27,715 nt of DNA from an uncultured bacterium (GCA_905214345.1 CAJMLV010000037.1:1-27715), one strand, 5' to 3'; positions 15,076 to 22,554 are shown, numbered from the stretch's first letter. Program-made: numbers and translations. The notes: generated from the letters alone by a model not told the origin.

Positions 15076-16788
15076 ATGCGGCCGGATGTGGCAGATTTTT
15101 ACAGCGGCATCAGCTTTGACGCCTACCGGCTGCTGGGTGCGCAGCCTGCGGGGCAGGGCTGGCGGTTCACCGTCTGGGCGCCCCACGCCCGCCGGGTACA
15201 GGTGGTGGGTGACTGGAACGGCTGGGACCTGTGGCGCGCTACCGAGCTGGCTGCCTGCGAGGACGGGCTCTGGCGCGGCATCGTTCCCGCCGCAGAGGAA
15301 GGTCAGCTATACAAATATAATGTGCTGGGACCGGACGGCACCTGGCAGCTGAAACCGGACCCCTTTGCCTTCGGCTGCGAACCTTTGCCCGGCACCGCCA
15401 GCCGTCTGATGCGGCCGGAATATCCGTTCACAGACGGCGAATGGCTGGCCCGGCGGCAGTATCTGCCTAAAATGCCCCTGAACATCTACGAGCTGCACGC
15501 TCCCAGCTGGCGGCGGCACTGGGACGGACGGTACTATTCCGGCGGAGAGCTTGCCGACGTCCTTATCCCCTATCTGCAGGCCCGCAGCTTTACCTGTGTG
15601 GAACTGATGCCCCTGGCAGAATTTCCCTTCGACGGCAGCTGGGGATACCAGGGCTGCGGATATTTTGCCCCCACCGCCCGCCTTGGCGGGTTTACGGGTG
15701 TGGCGGAACTCATCGACCGGCTGCACCGTGCCGGCATCGCGGTGCTGGCGGATTTTGTGCCGGTGCATTTTGCCCCTGACCCCGACCGCCTGGCGCAATG
15801 GGACGGTGCGCCTCTGTTTGAGGCCGGTCCCAGCGATTGGGGAAGCCTGCGCTTTGACCTGACCAGCGGCCCGGTGCGCAGCTTTCTGTTGAGCGCGGCG
15901 GCTTTCTGGCTGTATGTTCTCCACTGTGACGGCCTGCGGGTGGATGCGGTGGGCCACGCTCTCTACCGTCCCCAGGATGCCGGGGAAGCCCTGGCGGCGG
16001 CAGAGTTCTTCAAAACCCTTACCGGCGGTCTGCACGCCCGGTTCGGGCCGGTATTCCTGGCTGCCGAAGACACCGCCGGGGCGTTGAACGCCGCCATTCC
16101 CACCGACCGGGGCGGGCTGGGATTTGATGCCGTCTGGGACAGTGCCTGGGCCCGGGATACTCTGGGCTTTTTCGCAGATCCGGCAGGCCGTGCCCGGCGT
16201 TTTCCTGCTCTGCTGCGGGACCCGGCCCCCGGCACCGCCGTCAACGCCCTGAGCCATGACGACAACGCCTGGAGCAGCGGGTCAGTGTGGTGGCAGCTGC
16301 CCGGCACCGGCGAGGACAAATTCCGCCAGATACAGCTGCTGTATCTGATGCAGTTCACCCGGCCGGGCCGTCCCCTGACCTTCATGGGCGGAGAATTCGG
16401 CCAGACCCTGGCCTTTGACCCATACAAGGAGATGGATTGGGCCTGCCTGGGGTATTCTTTGCACCGGGATATGGACAGCTACACCGCCGCCCTGGGCGCA
16501 CTTTACCGCAGCCACCCTGCCCTGCACCGGGGCGGATTCCGTTGGGGCTGGCGGGATGACCGCCGTCTGGCCCTGAGCTGGCTGCGCCGGGAAGGCAATG
16601 ACCGGCTGCTGTGCGTGTTCCACCTGGGCGAGTTCCCGCTGGACGCAGCCCTGCCCGCGGAAGGCGCCATACAGGCCCACCTGCTGTTTGCCGCCGGTCC
16701 GGTGGATGACTGCGTTTTGTCCGCCCGGGACGGCCGGTTTTGGCTGCATCTGCCTCCCATGAGCGGAGCGGTGTACGCTTTGTCTTGA
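15076..16788 (+). CDS. glgB: GlgB-like 1,4-alpha-glucan branching enzyme (short form)
   Basis: 570 residues, shorter than typical GlgB (620-770). An N-terminal CBM48-type domain (about 25-110) contains FTVWAPHARRVQVVGDWNGWD. The GH13 domain has IYELHAPSW, SWGYQGCGYFAPTARLG, region I DFVPVHF, and DGLRVDAVGHALY with nucleophile Asp290. The acid Glu331 is in LAAEDTAG, and LSHDDNAW holds His394 and Asp395. MGGEFGQ follows. All catalytic residues are present; HDE of most GlgB proteins is HDD here. The enzyme makes alpha-1,6 branches in glycogen. No glgA, glgC or glgP is nearby, which is unusual. The ATG at 15076 has AAAGGAGAGG upstream; an earlier ATG at 15046 lacks a site. The stop codon lies inside the -35 box of the next promoter. 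A related GH13 specificity cannot be excluded. Confidence 0.85.
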   Translation: MRPDVADFYSGISFDAYRLLGAQPAGQGWRFTVWAPHARRVQVVGDWNGWDLWRATELAACEDGLWRGIVPAAEEGQLYKYNVLGPDGTWQLKPDPFAFGCEPLPGTASRLMRPEYPFTDGEWLARRQYLPKMPLNIYELHAPSWRRHWDGRYYSGGELADVLIPYLQARSFTCVELMPLAEFPFDGSWGYQGCGYFAPTARLGGFTGVAELIDRLHRAGIAVLADFVPVHFAPDPDRLAQWDGAPLFEAGPSDWGSLRFDLTSGPVRSFLLSAAAFWLYVLHCDGLRVDAVGHALYRPQDAGEALAAAEFFKTLTGGLHARFGPVFLAAEDTAGALNAAIPTDRGGLGFDAVWDSAWARDTLGFFADPAGRARRFPALLRDPAPGTAVNALSHDDNAWSSGSVWWQLPGTGEDKFRQIQLLYLMQFTRPGRPLTFMGGEFGQTLAFDPYKEMDWACLGYSLHRDMDSYTAALGALYRSHPALHRGGFRWGWRDDRRLALSWLRREGNDRLLCVFHLGEFPLDAALPAEGAIQAHLLFAAGPVDDCVLSARDGRFWLHLPPMSGAVYALS

Positions 16789-16812
16789 CATTTTCACTAA
16801 AATGTGTATACT
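16785..16812 (+). promoter_or_regulatory. Promoter of the TPP riboswitch-thiT unit
   Basis: A perfect TTGACA (16785-16790), 16 bases, then TATACT (16807-16812). The TGA stop of the glgB-like gene is bases 2-4 of the -35 box, so the two units abut without a terminator between them. Confidence 0.85.
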
Positions 16813-16830
16813 GTTTTTGGACATAAGAAC

Positions 16831-16901
16831 AGGGGCGCCGAAAGGCTGAGATCCGCAAGGAGTACCCTTTAACCTGATCCGGGTAATGCCGGCGTAGGGA
16901 G
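16831..16901 (+). promoter_or_regulatory. TPP (thi-box) riboswitch aptamer
   Basis: The conserved elements are present in order: GGGGCGCC, GGCTGAGA (16844-16851), GTACCC, AACCTGATCC and GGGTAATGCCGGCGTAGGGA. This is a near-consensus thiamine pyrophosphate aptamer. A strong terminator 34 bases downstream makes control at the level of transcription likely: high TPP would stop synthesis of the thiT message. A small GGGAC/GTCCC hairpin (16907-16919) sits between the two and may be part of the switch. Confidence 0.97.
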
Positions 16902-16934
16902 TTGACGGGACATGGTCCCATCATACGGAAGCTC

Positions 16935-16981
16935 GCGCGCCCGCATGCAGGTTTTGCCTGCCGGGCGCGCTTCTTGTTTTT
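16935..16981 (+). terminator. Riboswitch-controlled terminator upstream of thiT
   Basis: GCGCGCCCG pairs with CGGGCGCGC, and an inner GCAGG/CCTGC stem closes a short loop. TTCTTGTTTTT follows. It lies between the aptamer and the thiT ribosome binding site (17001-17006). Confidence 0.88.
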
Positions 16982-17014
16982 ATGGACTATTGATCGTTTT
17001 GAGGAGTGTTCCCC

Positions 17015-17575
17015 ATGTCCAAAACCGCATCCAAAACCCGCATCCTGGTGGAGTGCGCGCTGATGATCGCGCTGGGCACCGTGCTGGCCAACATCAAGAT
17101 CTTTGAACTGGCCAACGGCGGCTCCATCACCCTGTTCAGCATGGTTCCCTTCATCCTGGTGTCCTTCCGCCACGGCGTGAAGTGGGGCCTGTTCACCGGC
17201 TTTGTGAACAGCTTGCTGCAGATGCTGCTGGGCTTCTATGCCCCGCCGGCTCCCGGCCTGCTGCCCCTGTTCGGCATGATCATGCTGGACTATGTACTGG
17301 CCTTTACCCTGCTGGGTCTGGCTTCCCTGTTCGCCAAGCCCTTCTCCAACCGCCTGGTGGGCGTGGGCGTCGGCACCGCCGTTGTCTGCCTGATCCGCTT
17401 CCTGTGCAGCTTCCTGTCCGGCGTGCTCATCTGGGGCAACCTGTCCGAGGGTCTGCCCGCCTGGACCTACAGCCTGGGCTACAACGCCAGCTACATGCTG
17501 CCCGAAACCATCCTGACCGTGGTAGCCACCGTGCTGCTGTACAAAGCCGCCCCCAAACTGTTCGTGATGGATTGA
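17015..17575 (+). CDS. thiT: ThiT, thiamine-binding S component of an ECF transporter
   Basis: 186 residues, almost entirely hydrophobic, with about six membrane helices. The segment ILVSFRHGVKWGLFTGFVNSLLQMLLGFY matches the usual ThiT helix region, and LLPLFGMIMLDYVLAFTLLGLA follows. WTYSLGYNASYMLPETILT near the C-terminus has the Tyr/Asn-rich pattern of the thiamine site. ThiT binds thiamine and docks on the shared EcfA-EcfA'-EcfT energy module, which is not encoded here. The TPP riboswitch directly upstream strongly supports the assignment. The ATG at 17015 has GAGGAG 8 bases before it; an in-frame GTG at 17006 overlaps that site and is unlikely. Confidence 0.94.
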   Translation: MSKTASKTRILVECALMIALGTVLANIKIFELANGGSITLFSMVPFILVSFRHGVKWGLFTGFVNSLLQMLLGFYAPPAPGLLPLFGMIMLDYVLAFTLLGLASLFAKPFSNRLVGVGVGTAVVCLIRFLCSFLSGVLIWGNLSEGLPAWTYSLGYNASYMLPETILTVVATVLLYKAAPKLFVMD

Positions 17576-17619
17576 TTTCTTTCCTAATTTATATAATATA
17601 GGGAAAACAGCCCTTTTTT

Positions 17620-17661
17620 CGCCGGTGCGTTCCGCTGCGCACCGGTGTTTTTGTTTTTTCG
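17620..17661 (+). terminator. Intrinsic terminator after thiT
   Basis: CGCCGGTGCG pairs with CGCACCGGTG (one wobble) around an eight-base loop, followed by TTTTTGTTTTTT. Confidence 0.88.
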
Positions 17662-17664
17662 GGC

Positions 17665-17693
17665 TTGCGGCCTCCCTGCCGCGATGCTACCAT
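17665..17693 (+). promoter_or_regulatory. Possible promoter of the AlkD-like gene
   Basis: TTGCGG (17665-17670), 17 bases, TACCAT (17688-17693) with a TGC extension. It is a moderate match placed 28 bases before the start codon. Confidence 0.45.
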
Positions 17694-17721
17694 AGAACCA
17701 GAAGGAAAGGAGGCCGCCCCG

Positions 17722-18447
17722 ATGTCCCACACCCGCGAAGAGATCCTGGCCCGTCTGCAGGAGATGGCCGAATCGGAATACGCCCGGTTTTCTGCCAAGC
17801 TGATCCCCGACCCGCCGCCCATTCTGGGAGTGCGTCTGCCCAAGCTGCGGACCATAGCCAAAGAACTGGCCCGTAGTCTGCCTGATGACCCGACTCTCTG
17901 GCAGGCGCTGGAAGGCCCGTACCTGGAGCAGGCCATGCTCCACGGCATGCTCATCGGAGCTTCCAGGCTGAGCGACGGGGAGCGCCGCACCCGCCTGGAA
18001 GAATTTCTGCCCCGGGTGACCAACTGGAGCATCTGCGATTCCACGGCGGCTTCCTGCAAATGGATGGCCAAGGCCCCGGATTTCTGGCTTCCCTGGCTGC
18101 GGGAGCTGGCCCGCCGCGACGAGGAGTTTCCTTCCCGGTTTGCCCTCGTCTGCCTGCTGGACCACTATACCGCCACGCCGGAAGGCCGCCGCATCACCCT
18201 GAACGCCTGCTCTGCCGCCCCCTGCCCCGCCCTGTACACCCGGCTGGGCATTGCCTGGGCGGTGAGCGTGGTGGCGGTGAAGGAGCCGGAACTGGGGCTG
18301 GCCTACCTGCAAGCCGACACACTGGATGATTTCACCCACAACAAATCCATCCGCAAAATCTGCGAGAGTTTCCGCAGCACCCCCGACTACCGCACCCAGG
18401 TACGGGCCTTGCTGCGCGGAGCGGTTTCGGGAAGAAAAGGTCGTTAA
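17722..18447 (+). CDS. AlkD-like DNA alkylation repair glycosylase
   Basis: 241 residues, helical HEAT-like repeat protein, length typical of the AlkD family. Landmarks are GVRLPKLRTIAKELAR near residue 35, VTNWSICDSTA with Trp102 and Asp106, Trp179 in LGIAWAVSVV, and the C-terminal LDDFTHNKSIRKICESFR. The W-x3-D spacing and the later Trp match the catalytic Trp109, Asp113 and Trp187 of Bacillus cereus AlkD, which removes positively charged alkylated bases. Activity is therefore plausible; some family members of unknown role keep the fold without activity. AAAGGAGG lies 8 bases before the ATG. It is a single-gene unit between two terminators. Confidence 0.88.
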   Translation: MSHTREEILARLQEMAESEYARFSAKLIPDPPPILGVRLPKLRTIAKELARSLPDDPTLWQALEGPYLEQAMLHGMLIGASRLSDGERRTRLEEFLPRVTNWSICDSTAASCKWMAKAPDFWLPWLRELARRDEEFPSRFALVCLLDHYTATPEGRRITLNACSAAPCPALYTRLGIAWAVSVVAVKEPELGLAYLQADTLDDFTHNKSIRKICESFRSTPDYRTQVRALLRGAVSGRKGR

Positions 18448-18462
18448 ACTTCTGACGTTCAT

Positions 18463-18502
18463 AAAACACCCGGTTTGGCAAAATGACCAAACCGGGTGTT
18501 TT
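18463..18502. terminator. Intrinsic terminator after the AlkD-like gene
   Basis: AAAACACCCGGTTTGG pairs perfectly with CCAAACCGGGTGTTTT around an eight-base loop; A and T tracts in the arms allow function in both directions. Confidence 0.9.
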
Positions 18503-18559
18503 CTCGCCAAAGAGAACTCTTCATCGAGGTGAAGCGGCAGTCGGAAAAAGTTGATTTTC

Positions 18560-18600
18560 TTATGAAAAAGGTTGAAAAAATGTTTCAACTTTTTTCATAA
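18560..18600. repeat. AT-rich 18-base inverted repeat upstream of the PTS gene
   Basis: The arm at 18560-18577 and TTTCAACTTTTTTCATAA at 18583-18600 are complementary in 17 of 18 positions, the exception being a G-T pair, around AAATG. No strong T tract follows, and a clear terminator already lies just upstream. It may be a protein binding site or a second, weak terminator. The gap 18503-18800 holds no convincing gene; besides this repeat it has two CGGTAAA words 53 bases apart (18623 and 18676) and the AT-rich promoter region. Confidence 0.75.
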
Positions 18601-18691
18601 ATCCCATTTCGACTGATTTCCCCGGTAAATTTTATTTCACCCAAAAACCGCTTTTTCGTCATTCCGCCAATTTCACGGTAAACATCTTTCA

Positions 18692-18720
18692 TTTTTGTGA
18701 CAATTATGTTAATATATATT
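18692..18720 (+). promoter_or_regulatory. Probable promoter region of the PTS gene
   Basis: A very AT-rich stretch ends in TATATT (18715-18720). No good -35 box stands at the right distance (TTTTTG at 18692); TTGTGA at 18695 is too near. Weak intrinsic -35 recognition suggests dependence on an activator. Confidence 0.4.
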
Positions 18721-18727
18721 TAACAAG

Positions 18728-18763
18728 CTGTTCAGTGGGCAGGAACCAGTGTCCGGTGAACAG
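18728..18763 (+). promoter_or_regulatory. Leader RNA hairpin of the PTS gene
   Basis: CTGTTCA pairs with TGAACAG (18728-18734 with 18757-18763). A symmetric two-by-two internal loop follows, then GGGCA/TGTCC closes an eight-base loop. A second small hairpin, TGGAA-CGC-TTCCA (18767-18779), stands just before the AGGAGG site. The shape recalls antiterminator targets of PTS operons, but the sequence does not match the known BglG/GlcT target consensus and no terminator overlaps it. Confidence 0.55.
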
Positions 18764-18800
18764 GATTGGAACGCTTCCATATTTTAGGAGGAATGCTTTT

Positions 18801-20276
18801 ATGATGAAATTCTTGCAGAAGCTCGGCAAGGCTCTTATGCTGCCCGTTGCCGCGCTGCCCGTCTGCGGTATCCTGATGGGCCTGGGCTACGCACTGGCTC
18901 CGGCTGCCATGGGTGCTGAAGGCGCCACCACCGGTCTGGCTTACACCGCCGGTTTCATCCTGATCAAGGCCGGCGGCGCCCTGATCGACAACATGGCTTG
19001 GCTGTTCGCCGTTGGCGCTGCCGTTGGTCTGTCTGACGACCATGACGGTACCGCCGCTCTGGCCGGCCTGGTCAGCTACCTGATGATGACCCAGCTGCTG
19101 AGCGTGGGCGTCGTCGGTGCTCTGCCCTTCATGAACCTGACCGAGGGCACTTCCACCTACATCGCTTTCCAGAAGACCGCCGGCAACGCCTTCATCGGCA
19201 TTCTGGCTGCTATCATCGGCTCTGCTTGCTACAACAAGTTCAAGGGCGCTCAGCTGCCTGACTGGCTGGCCTTCTTCAGCGGCAAGCGCTGCGTGGCTAT
19301 CGTCACCGGCCTGGTCTCCATCATCGTTTCCGTCATCCTGCTGTTCGTCTGGCCCATCATCTTCAATGCTCTGGTCATGCTGGGCGACGGCATCGTCGGT
19401 CTGGGCGGCATCGGCGCCGGTCTGTACGCTTTCTTCAACCGTCTGCTGATCCCCACCGGCCTGCATCACGCTCTGAACAACGTGTTCTGGTTCGACACCA
19501 TCGGCCTGGGCGACTTGACCCATTACTGGGCCGGTGAGACCTCCCAGGACGTCACCTGGAGCCTGGGTATGTATATGTCCGGCTTCTTCCCCTGCATGAT
19601 GTTCGGTATCCCCGGCGCTGCTCTGGCTATGGTCCACACCGCCAAGAACAAGAAGGCTGCCATCGGCCTGGTTGCTTCCGCCGCTATCTGCGCTTTCGTC
19701 TGCGGCGTTACCGAGCCCTTCGAATTCGGCTTCATGTTCCTGTGCTTCCCGCTGTACGTTGTCTACGCTCTGCTGTACGGCATCTTCAGCGTCATCACCT
19801 ACTACGTTGGTTTCCGTGCCGGCTTCATGTTCTCTGCCGGTGCCACTGACCTGATCTTCTCCGCTTCTCTGCCCGCTGCCAACAACACCTGGACCATCAT
19901 CCCCCTGGGCATCGCTGCCTTCGTGGTGTTCTATGTTGTGTTCCGCTTCGCCATCACCAAGTTCGACCTGGTCACCCCGGGCCGTGAGGATGAGGACGCC
20001 GAAGCTGCCGAATCCAACATCCAGCTGGCTAACAACGACTTCACCGCTATCGCTTCCGGCGTTCTGACCGCCATCGGCGGCAAGGGCAACGTGGCCAATG
20101 TTGACTATTGCGCCACCCGCCTGCGCTTCGAAGTGAAGGACAGCACCGCTGTTGACGAAAAGGCCGTCAAGGCCGCCGGCGCCGCCGGTGTCATCCGTCC
20201 CAGCAAGACTGCCTGCCAGGTCGTCATTGGCCCCAAGGTGCAGTTCGTGTACGATGAGCTGAAGAAGATGCTGTAA
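18801..20276 (+). CDS. nagE: PTS EIICB transporter, probably N-acetylglucosamine-specific (NagE)
   Basis: 491 residues. The EIIC domain (about 1-395) is highly hydrophobic, starting FLQKLGKALMLPVAALPVCG, with LLIPTGLHHALNN and CGVTEPFEFGFMF, both typical of the glucose/GlcNAc family. A linker rich in Asp and Glu leads to EIIB (about 413-491), where Cys437 in NVDYCATRLRF is the phosphorylation site. There is no EIIA domain, so a separate EIIA must supply phosphate. It imports sugar as the 6-phosphate across the membrane. nagB and nagA directly downstream indicate N-acetylglucosamine; glucose remains possible from sequence alone. AGGAGG lies 9 bases before the ATG. Codons ending in T (GCT, GTT, TCT) are more frequent than in neighbours, which suggests high expression. 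Confidence 0.9.
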   Translation: MMKFLQKLGKALMLPVAALPVCGILMGLGYALAPAAMGAEGATTGLAYTAGFILIKAGGALIDNMAWLFAVGAAVGLSDDHDGTAALAGLVSYLMMTQLLSVGVVGALPFMNLTEGTSTYIAFQKTAGNAFIGILAAIIGSACYNKFKGAQLPDWLAFFSGKRCVAIVTGLVSIIVSVILLFVWPIIFNALVMLGDGIVGLGGIGAGLYAFFNRLLIPTGLHHALNNVFWFDTIGLGDLTHYWAGETSQDVTWSLGMYMSGFFPCMMFGIPGAALAMVHTAKNKKAAIGLVASAAICAFVCGVTEPFEFGFMFLCFPLYVVYALLYGIFSVITYYVGFRAGFMFSAGATDLIFSASLPAANNTWTIIPLGIAAFVVFYVVFRFAITKFDLVTPGREDEDAEAAESNIQLANNDFTAIASGVLTAIGGKGNVANVDYCATRLRFEVKDSTAVDEKAVKAAGAAGVIRPSKTACQVVIGPKVQFVYDELKKML

Positions 20277-20334
20277 AGCATTCCCTTACAGCCTTTCCGG
20301 GGCGGAGCCGCTGGTTCTCTCCGCTGTGTTTACC

Positions 20335-20373
20335 GCCACGGGCGGGCGTTCAGCCCGCCCGTGGCCTTTTTTT
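20335..20373 (+). terminator. Intrinsic terminator after the PTS gene
   Basis: CCACGGGCGGGC pairs with GCCCGCCCGTGG around GTTCA, and seven T follow. A smaller GCGGAG/CTCCGC hairpin (20302-20324) precedes it and may protect the message end. Confidence 0.95.
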
Positions 20374-20476
20374 GCGCAGGGGTTCTCCCCTGTTCCGTCC
20401 GCCGTTTGTTCACGGAAAAGTTACGTCTTTCAGCCGCTTTTTGTATCACAAACGCACAAAAAAGTGGTTTTTCGCA

Positions 20477-20505
20477 TTGCCTTTTTTGTCTTTCATTGCT
20501 ATACT
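20477..20505 (+). promoter_or_regulatory. Promoter of nagB
   Basis: TTGCCT (20477-20482), 17 bases, TATACT (20500-20505) with a TGC extension. nagB thus has its own start of transcription, separate from the PTS gene. The rest of the gap 20277-20558 holds no gene. Confidence 0.75.
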
Positions 20506-20558
20506 GAAAGTAGCTGAAATACCCTTCCTGATTCTACTTTATCGGAGGTTCATTGACT

Positions 20559-21284
20559 ATGAAGATCATTCGTGCAAAAGACTACAAGGATATGTCCCGC
20601 AAAGCAGCCAACATCATTTCCGCCCAGGTCATCATGAAGCCCAACTGCGTGCTTGGCCTGGCCACCGGCGGCACCCCCGTAGGCACCTACAAGCAGCTGA
20701 TCGACTGGTACAACAAGGGCGACCTGGATTTCGCCGAAGTGACCACCGTCAACCTGGACGAATACCGCGGTCTGCCCCGGGAGAATGCCCAGAGCTACTG
20801 GTACTTCATGCATGACAACCTGTTCAACCATGTGAACATCGACCCCAGCCGCATCAATCTGCCCGACGGCACCAACATGGACGCCGAGGCTGAATGCAAG
20901 CGCTATGACGACGTGATCCACAGCGTGGGCGGCATCGACCTGCAGCTGCTGGGCATCGGCCATGACGGCCACATCGGCTTCAATGAGCCGGGCTCCGCCT
21001 TTGAACTGGGCACTCACTGCGTGGACCTGACCCAGGAAACCATCGAGGCCAACAAGCGCTTCTTTGACAGCATCGACGATGTGCCCCGTCAGGCCTACAC
21101 CATGGGCATCAAGACCATCATGCAGGCCCGCAAAGTACTGCTGGTTGCCAGCGGCAAGGACAAGGCCGAGATCGTGAAGAAGGCTTTCTTCGGCCCGGTC
21201 ACCCCCGCCGTTCCGGCTTCCATCCTGCAGATGCATCCCGACTTCATCCTGGTGGGTGACGAGGACGCTCTGAGCCTGATCTGA
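20559..21284 (+). CDS. nagB: NagB, glucosamine-6-phosphate deaminase
   Basis: 241 residues, normal for NagB of Firmicutes. It converts glucosamine-6-phosphate to fructose-6-phosphate and ammonia in the cytoplasm. Motifs: VLGLATGGTPVGTY at the sugar-phosphate site, TVNLDEYRGL with the catalytic Asp, LGIGHDGHIGFNEPG with the catalytic Asp/His pair, and TMGIKTIMQARKVLLVASG. The ATG at 20559 has CGGAGG 10 bases upstream; an in-frame TTG at 20553 would leave only 4 bases and is less likely. It is followed by an intercistronic terminator before nagA. Confidence 0.96.
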   Translation: MKIIRAKDYKDMSRKAANIISAQVIMKPNCVLGLATGGTPVGTYKQLIDWYNKGDLDFAEVTTVNLDEYRGLPRENAQSYWYFMHDNLFNHVNIDPSRINLPDGTNMDAEAECKRYDDVIHSVGGIDLQLLGIGHDGHIGFNEPGSAFELGTHCVDLTQETIEANKRFFDSIDDVPRQAYTMGIKTIMQARKVLLVASGKDKAEIVKKAFFGPVTPAVPASILQMHPDFILVGDEDALSLI

Positions 21285-21302
21285 TCCATAGGACCCCACA
21301 CT

Positions 21303-21330
21303 CCCCTGCCCCGCCGGGGCGGGGGTTTTT
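21303..21330 (+). terminator. Terminator-like hairpin between nagB and nagA
   Basis: CCCCTGCCCC pairs with GGGGCGGGGG (one T-G wobble) around GCC, followed by TTTTT. It begins 19 bases after the nagB stop. Only 24 bases separate it from the nagA start, too few for a normal promoter downstream of it. Confidence 0.85.
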
Positions 21331-21354
21331 AACAAGACAAGCGAGGAACAAGCT

Positions 21355-22485
21355 ATGATTATTCGCAACGCCAAGGTATATACCCCTCAGCACACCTTTG
21401 CTGTGCAGGATCTGGTGATCCGCAACGGCCGCATCGTGCCCCATGCCATGGCCGAACCCGGTGAGCAGGTCATCGACGCCGATGGCCTGTACGCCCTGCC
21501 CGGCCTGGTTGATATCCACTTCCACGGTGCGGTGGGCCATGATTTCTGCGACGCCGACCCCGAAGGCCTGCAGGCGATTGCCGACTTTGAGGCCAGCAAA
21601 GGCGTGCTCGCCATCTGCCCCGCCACCATGACCTTCAGCGAAGAGATCCTGAACGGCATCATGGACGTGGCCGCCGCCCACAAGAACGAGCGCGGCGCCG
21701 ACCTGGTGGGCATCAACATGGAAGGCCCCTACATCAGCCCCAAAAAGGTGGGCGCCCAGAACCCCAAATACGTCATGGGGGCCGACGCGGGTATGTTCCG
21801 CCGCCTGAACGAGCGCTCCGGCGGTCTGATCAAGCTGGTGGACGTGGCCCCTGAAGAGCCGGGCAACCTGGATTTCATCAAGGAATGCAGCAAGGAAGTG
21901 AGCATTTCCATCGCCCACACCTGCACCGACTATGACACCGCCAAGGCTGCTTTTGCCGCCGGTGCCAACCACATGACCCACCTGTACAACGCCATGCCGG
22001 GCATCACCCACCGCGAACCCGGCCCCATCATCGCCGCCCTGGAAGACGGTGCCATGGTGGAGCTGATCACCGACGGCGTGCACATCCATCCGGCTATGGT
22101 TCGCTTCACCTTCAACACCTTCGGTGACGATCACGTGGTGCTGATTGCCGACAGCATGATGGCCTGCGGTCTGCCCGACGGCGCTTACAGCCTGGGCGGC
22201 CAGGCCGTGACGGTGCGCGGCCCCCGCGCCACCCTGACCGAGCACCCCGACACCATCGCCGGCAGCGCCACCTGCCTGTACGACTGCATGCGCCATGCGG
22301 TGCGGGAGATGGGAGTGCCTCTGGAGAGCGCCGTGCGCGCTGCTTCCGAGAACCCGGCCCGCTGCATCGGCGTGGACGCCGACTACGGCAGCCTGGCGGA
22401 AGGCCGTTACGGCAACGTGATCCTGGCCGATGCGGACCTGAACATCAAGACGGTCATCCGCCACGGCGAGGTGCTGGAAGGCTGA
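21355..22485 (+). CDS. nagA: NagA, N-acetylglucosamine-6-phosphate deacetylase
   Basis: 376 residues, full length. It is an amidohydrolase that removes acetate from GlcNAc-6-phosphate to give the NagB substrate. Motifs: PGLVDIHFHGAVGHDF, INMEGPYIS with metal-binding Glu123, SIAHTCTD with His188, MTHLYNAM with His209, DGVHIHP and LIADSMMACG with catalytic Asp266. The ATG at 21355 has a GAGGAA site 8 bases upstream. It stands immediately after a strong hairpin with a T run, so it is expressed either by partial readthrough from nagB or from a start inside nagB. No separate terminator was recognised after it. Confidence 0.95.
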   Translation: MIIRNAKVYTPQHTFAVQDLVIRNGRIVPHAMAEPGEQVIDADGLYALPGLVDIHFHGAVGHDFCDADPEGLQAIADFEASKGVLAICPATMTFSEEILNGIMDVAAAHKNERGADLVGINMEGPYISPKKVGAQNPKYVMGADAGMFRRLNERSGGLIKLVDVAPEEPGNLDFIKECSKEVSISIAHTCTDYDTAKAAFAAGANHMTHLYNAMPGITHREPGPIIAALEDGAMVELITDGVHIHPAMVRFTFNTFGDDHVVLIADSMMACGLPDGAYSLGGQAVTVRGPRATLTEHPDTIAGSATCLYDCMRHAVREMGVPLESAVRAASENPARCIGVDADYGSLAEGRYGNVILADADLNIKTVIRHGEVLEG

Positions 22486-22554
22486 TTTTCCTATCTTTGG
22501 CAAAATTTTCCGGTCAAAACAAGGCATTTTTGTTTGTTTCGTCCTTTGCGCCCC

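Noticed and set aside
14917..15186. An 89-codon minus-strand frame over the glgB promoter
   Set aside because: It overlaps the glgB start, has no ribosome site, and its lysine-rich end comes from AT-rich intergenic sequence.
16912..17106. A short leader frame starting at the ATG within the riboswitch hairpin
   Set aside because: No ribosome site, overlap with the terminator and thiT in another frame, and no similarity to known leader peptides.
17572..17597. A perfect TATAAT after thiT with TTGATT upstream
   Set aside because: The spacing is only 14 bases, and a terminator follows at once, so a functional promoter is unlikely.
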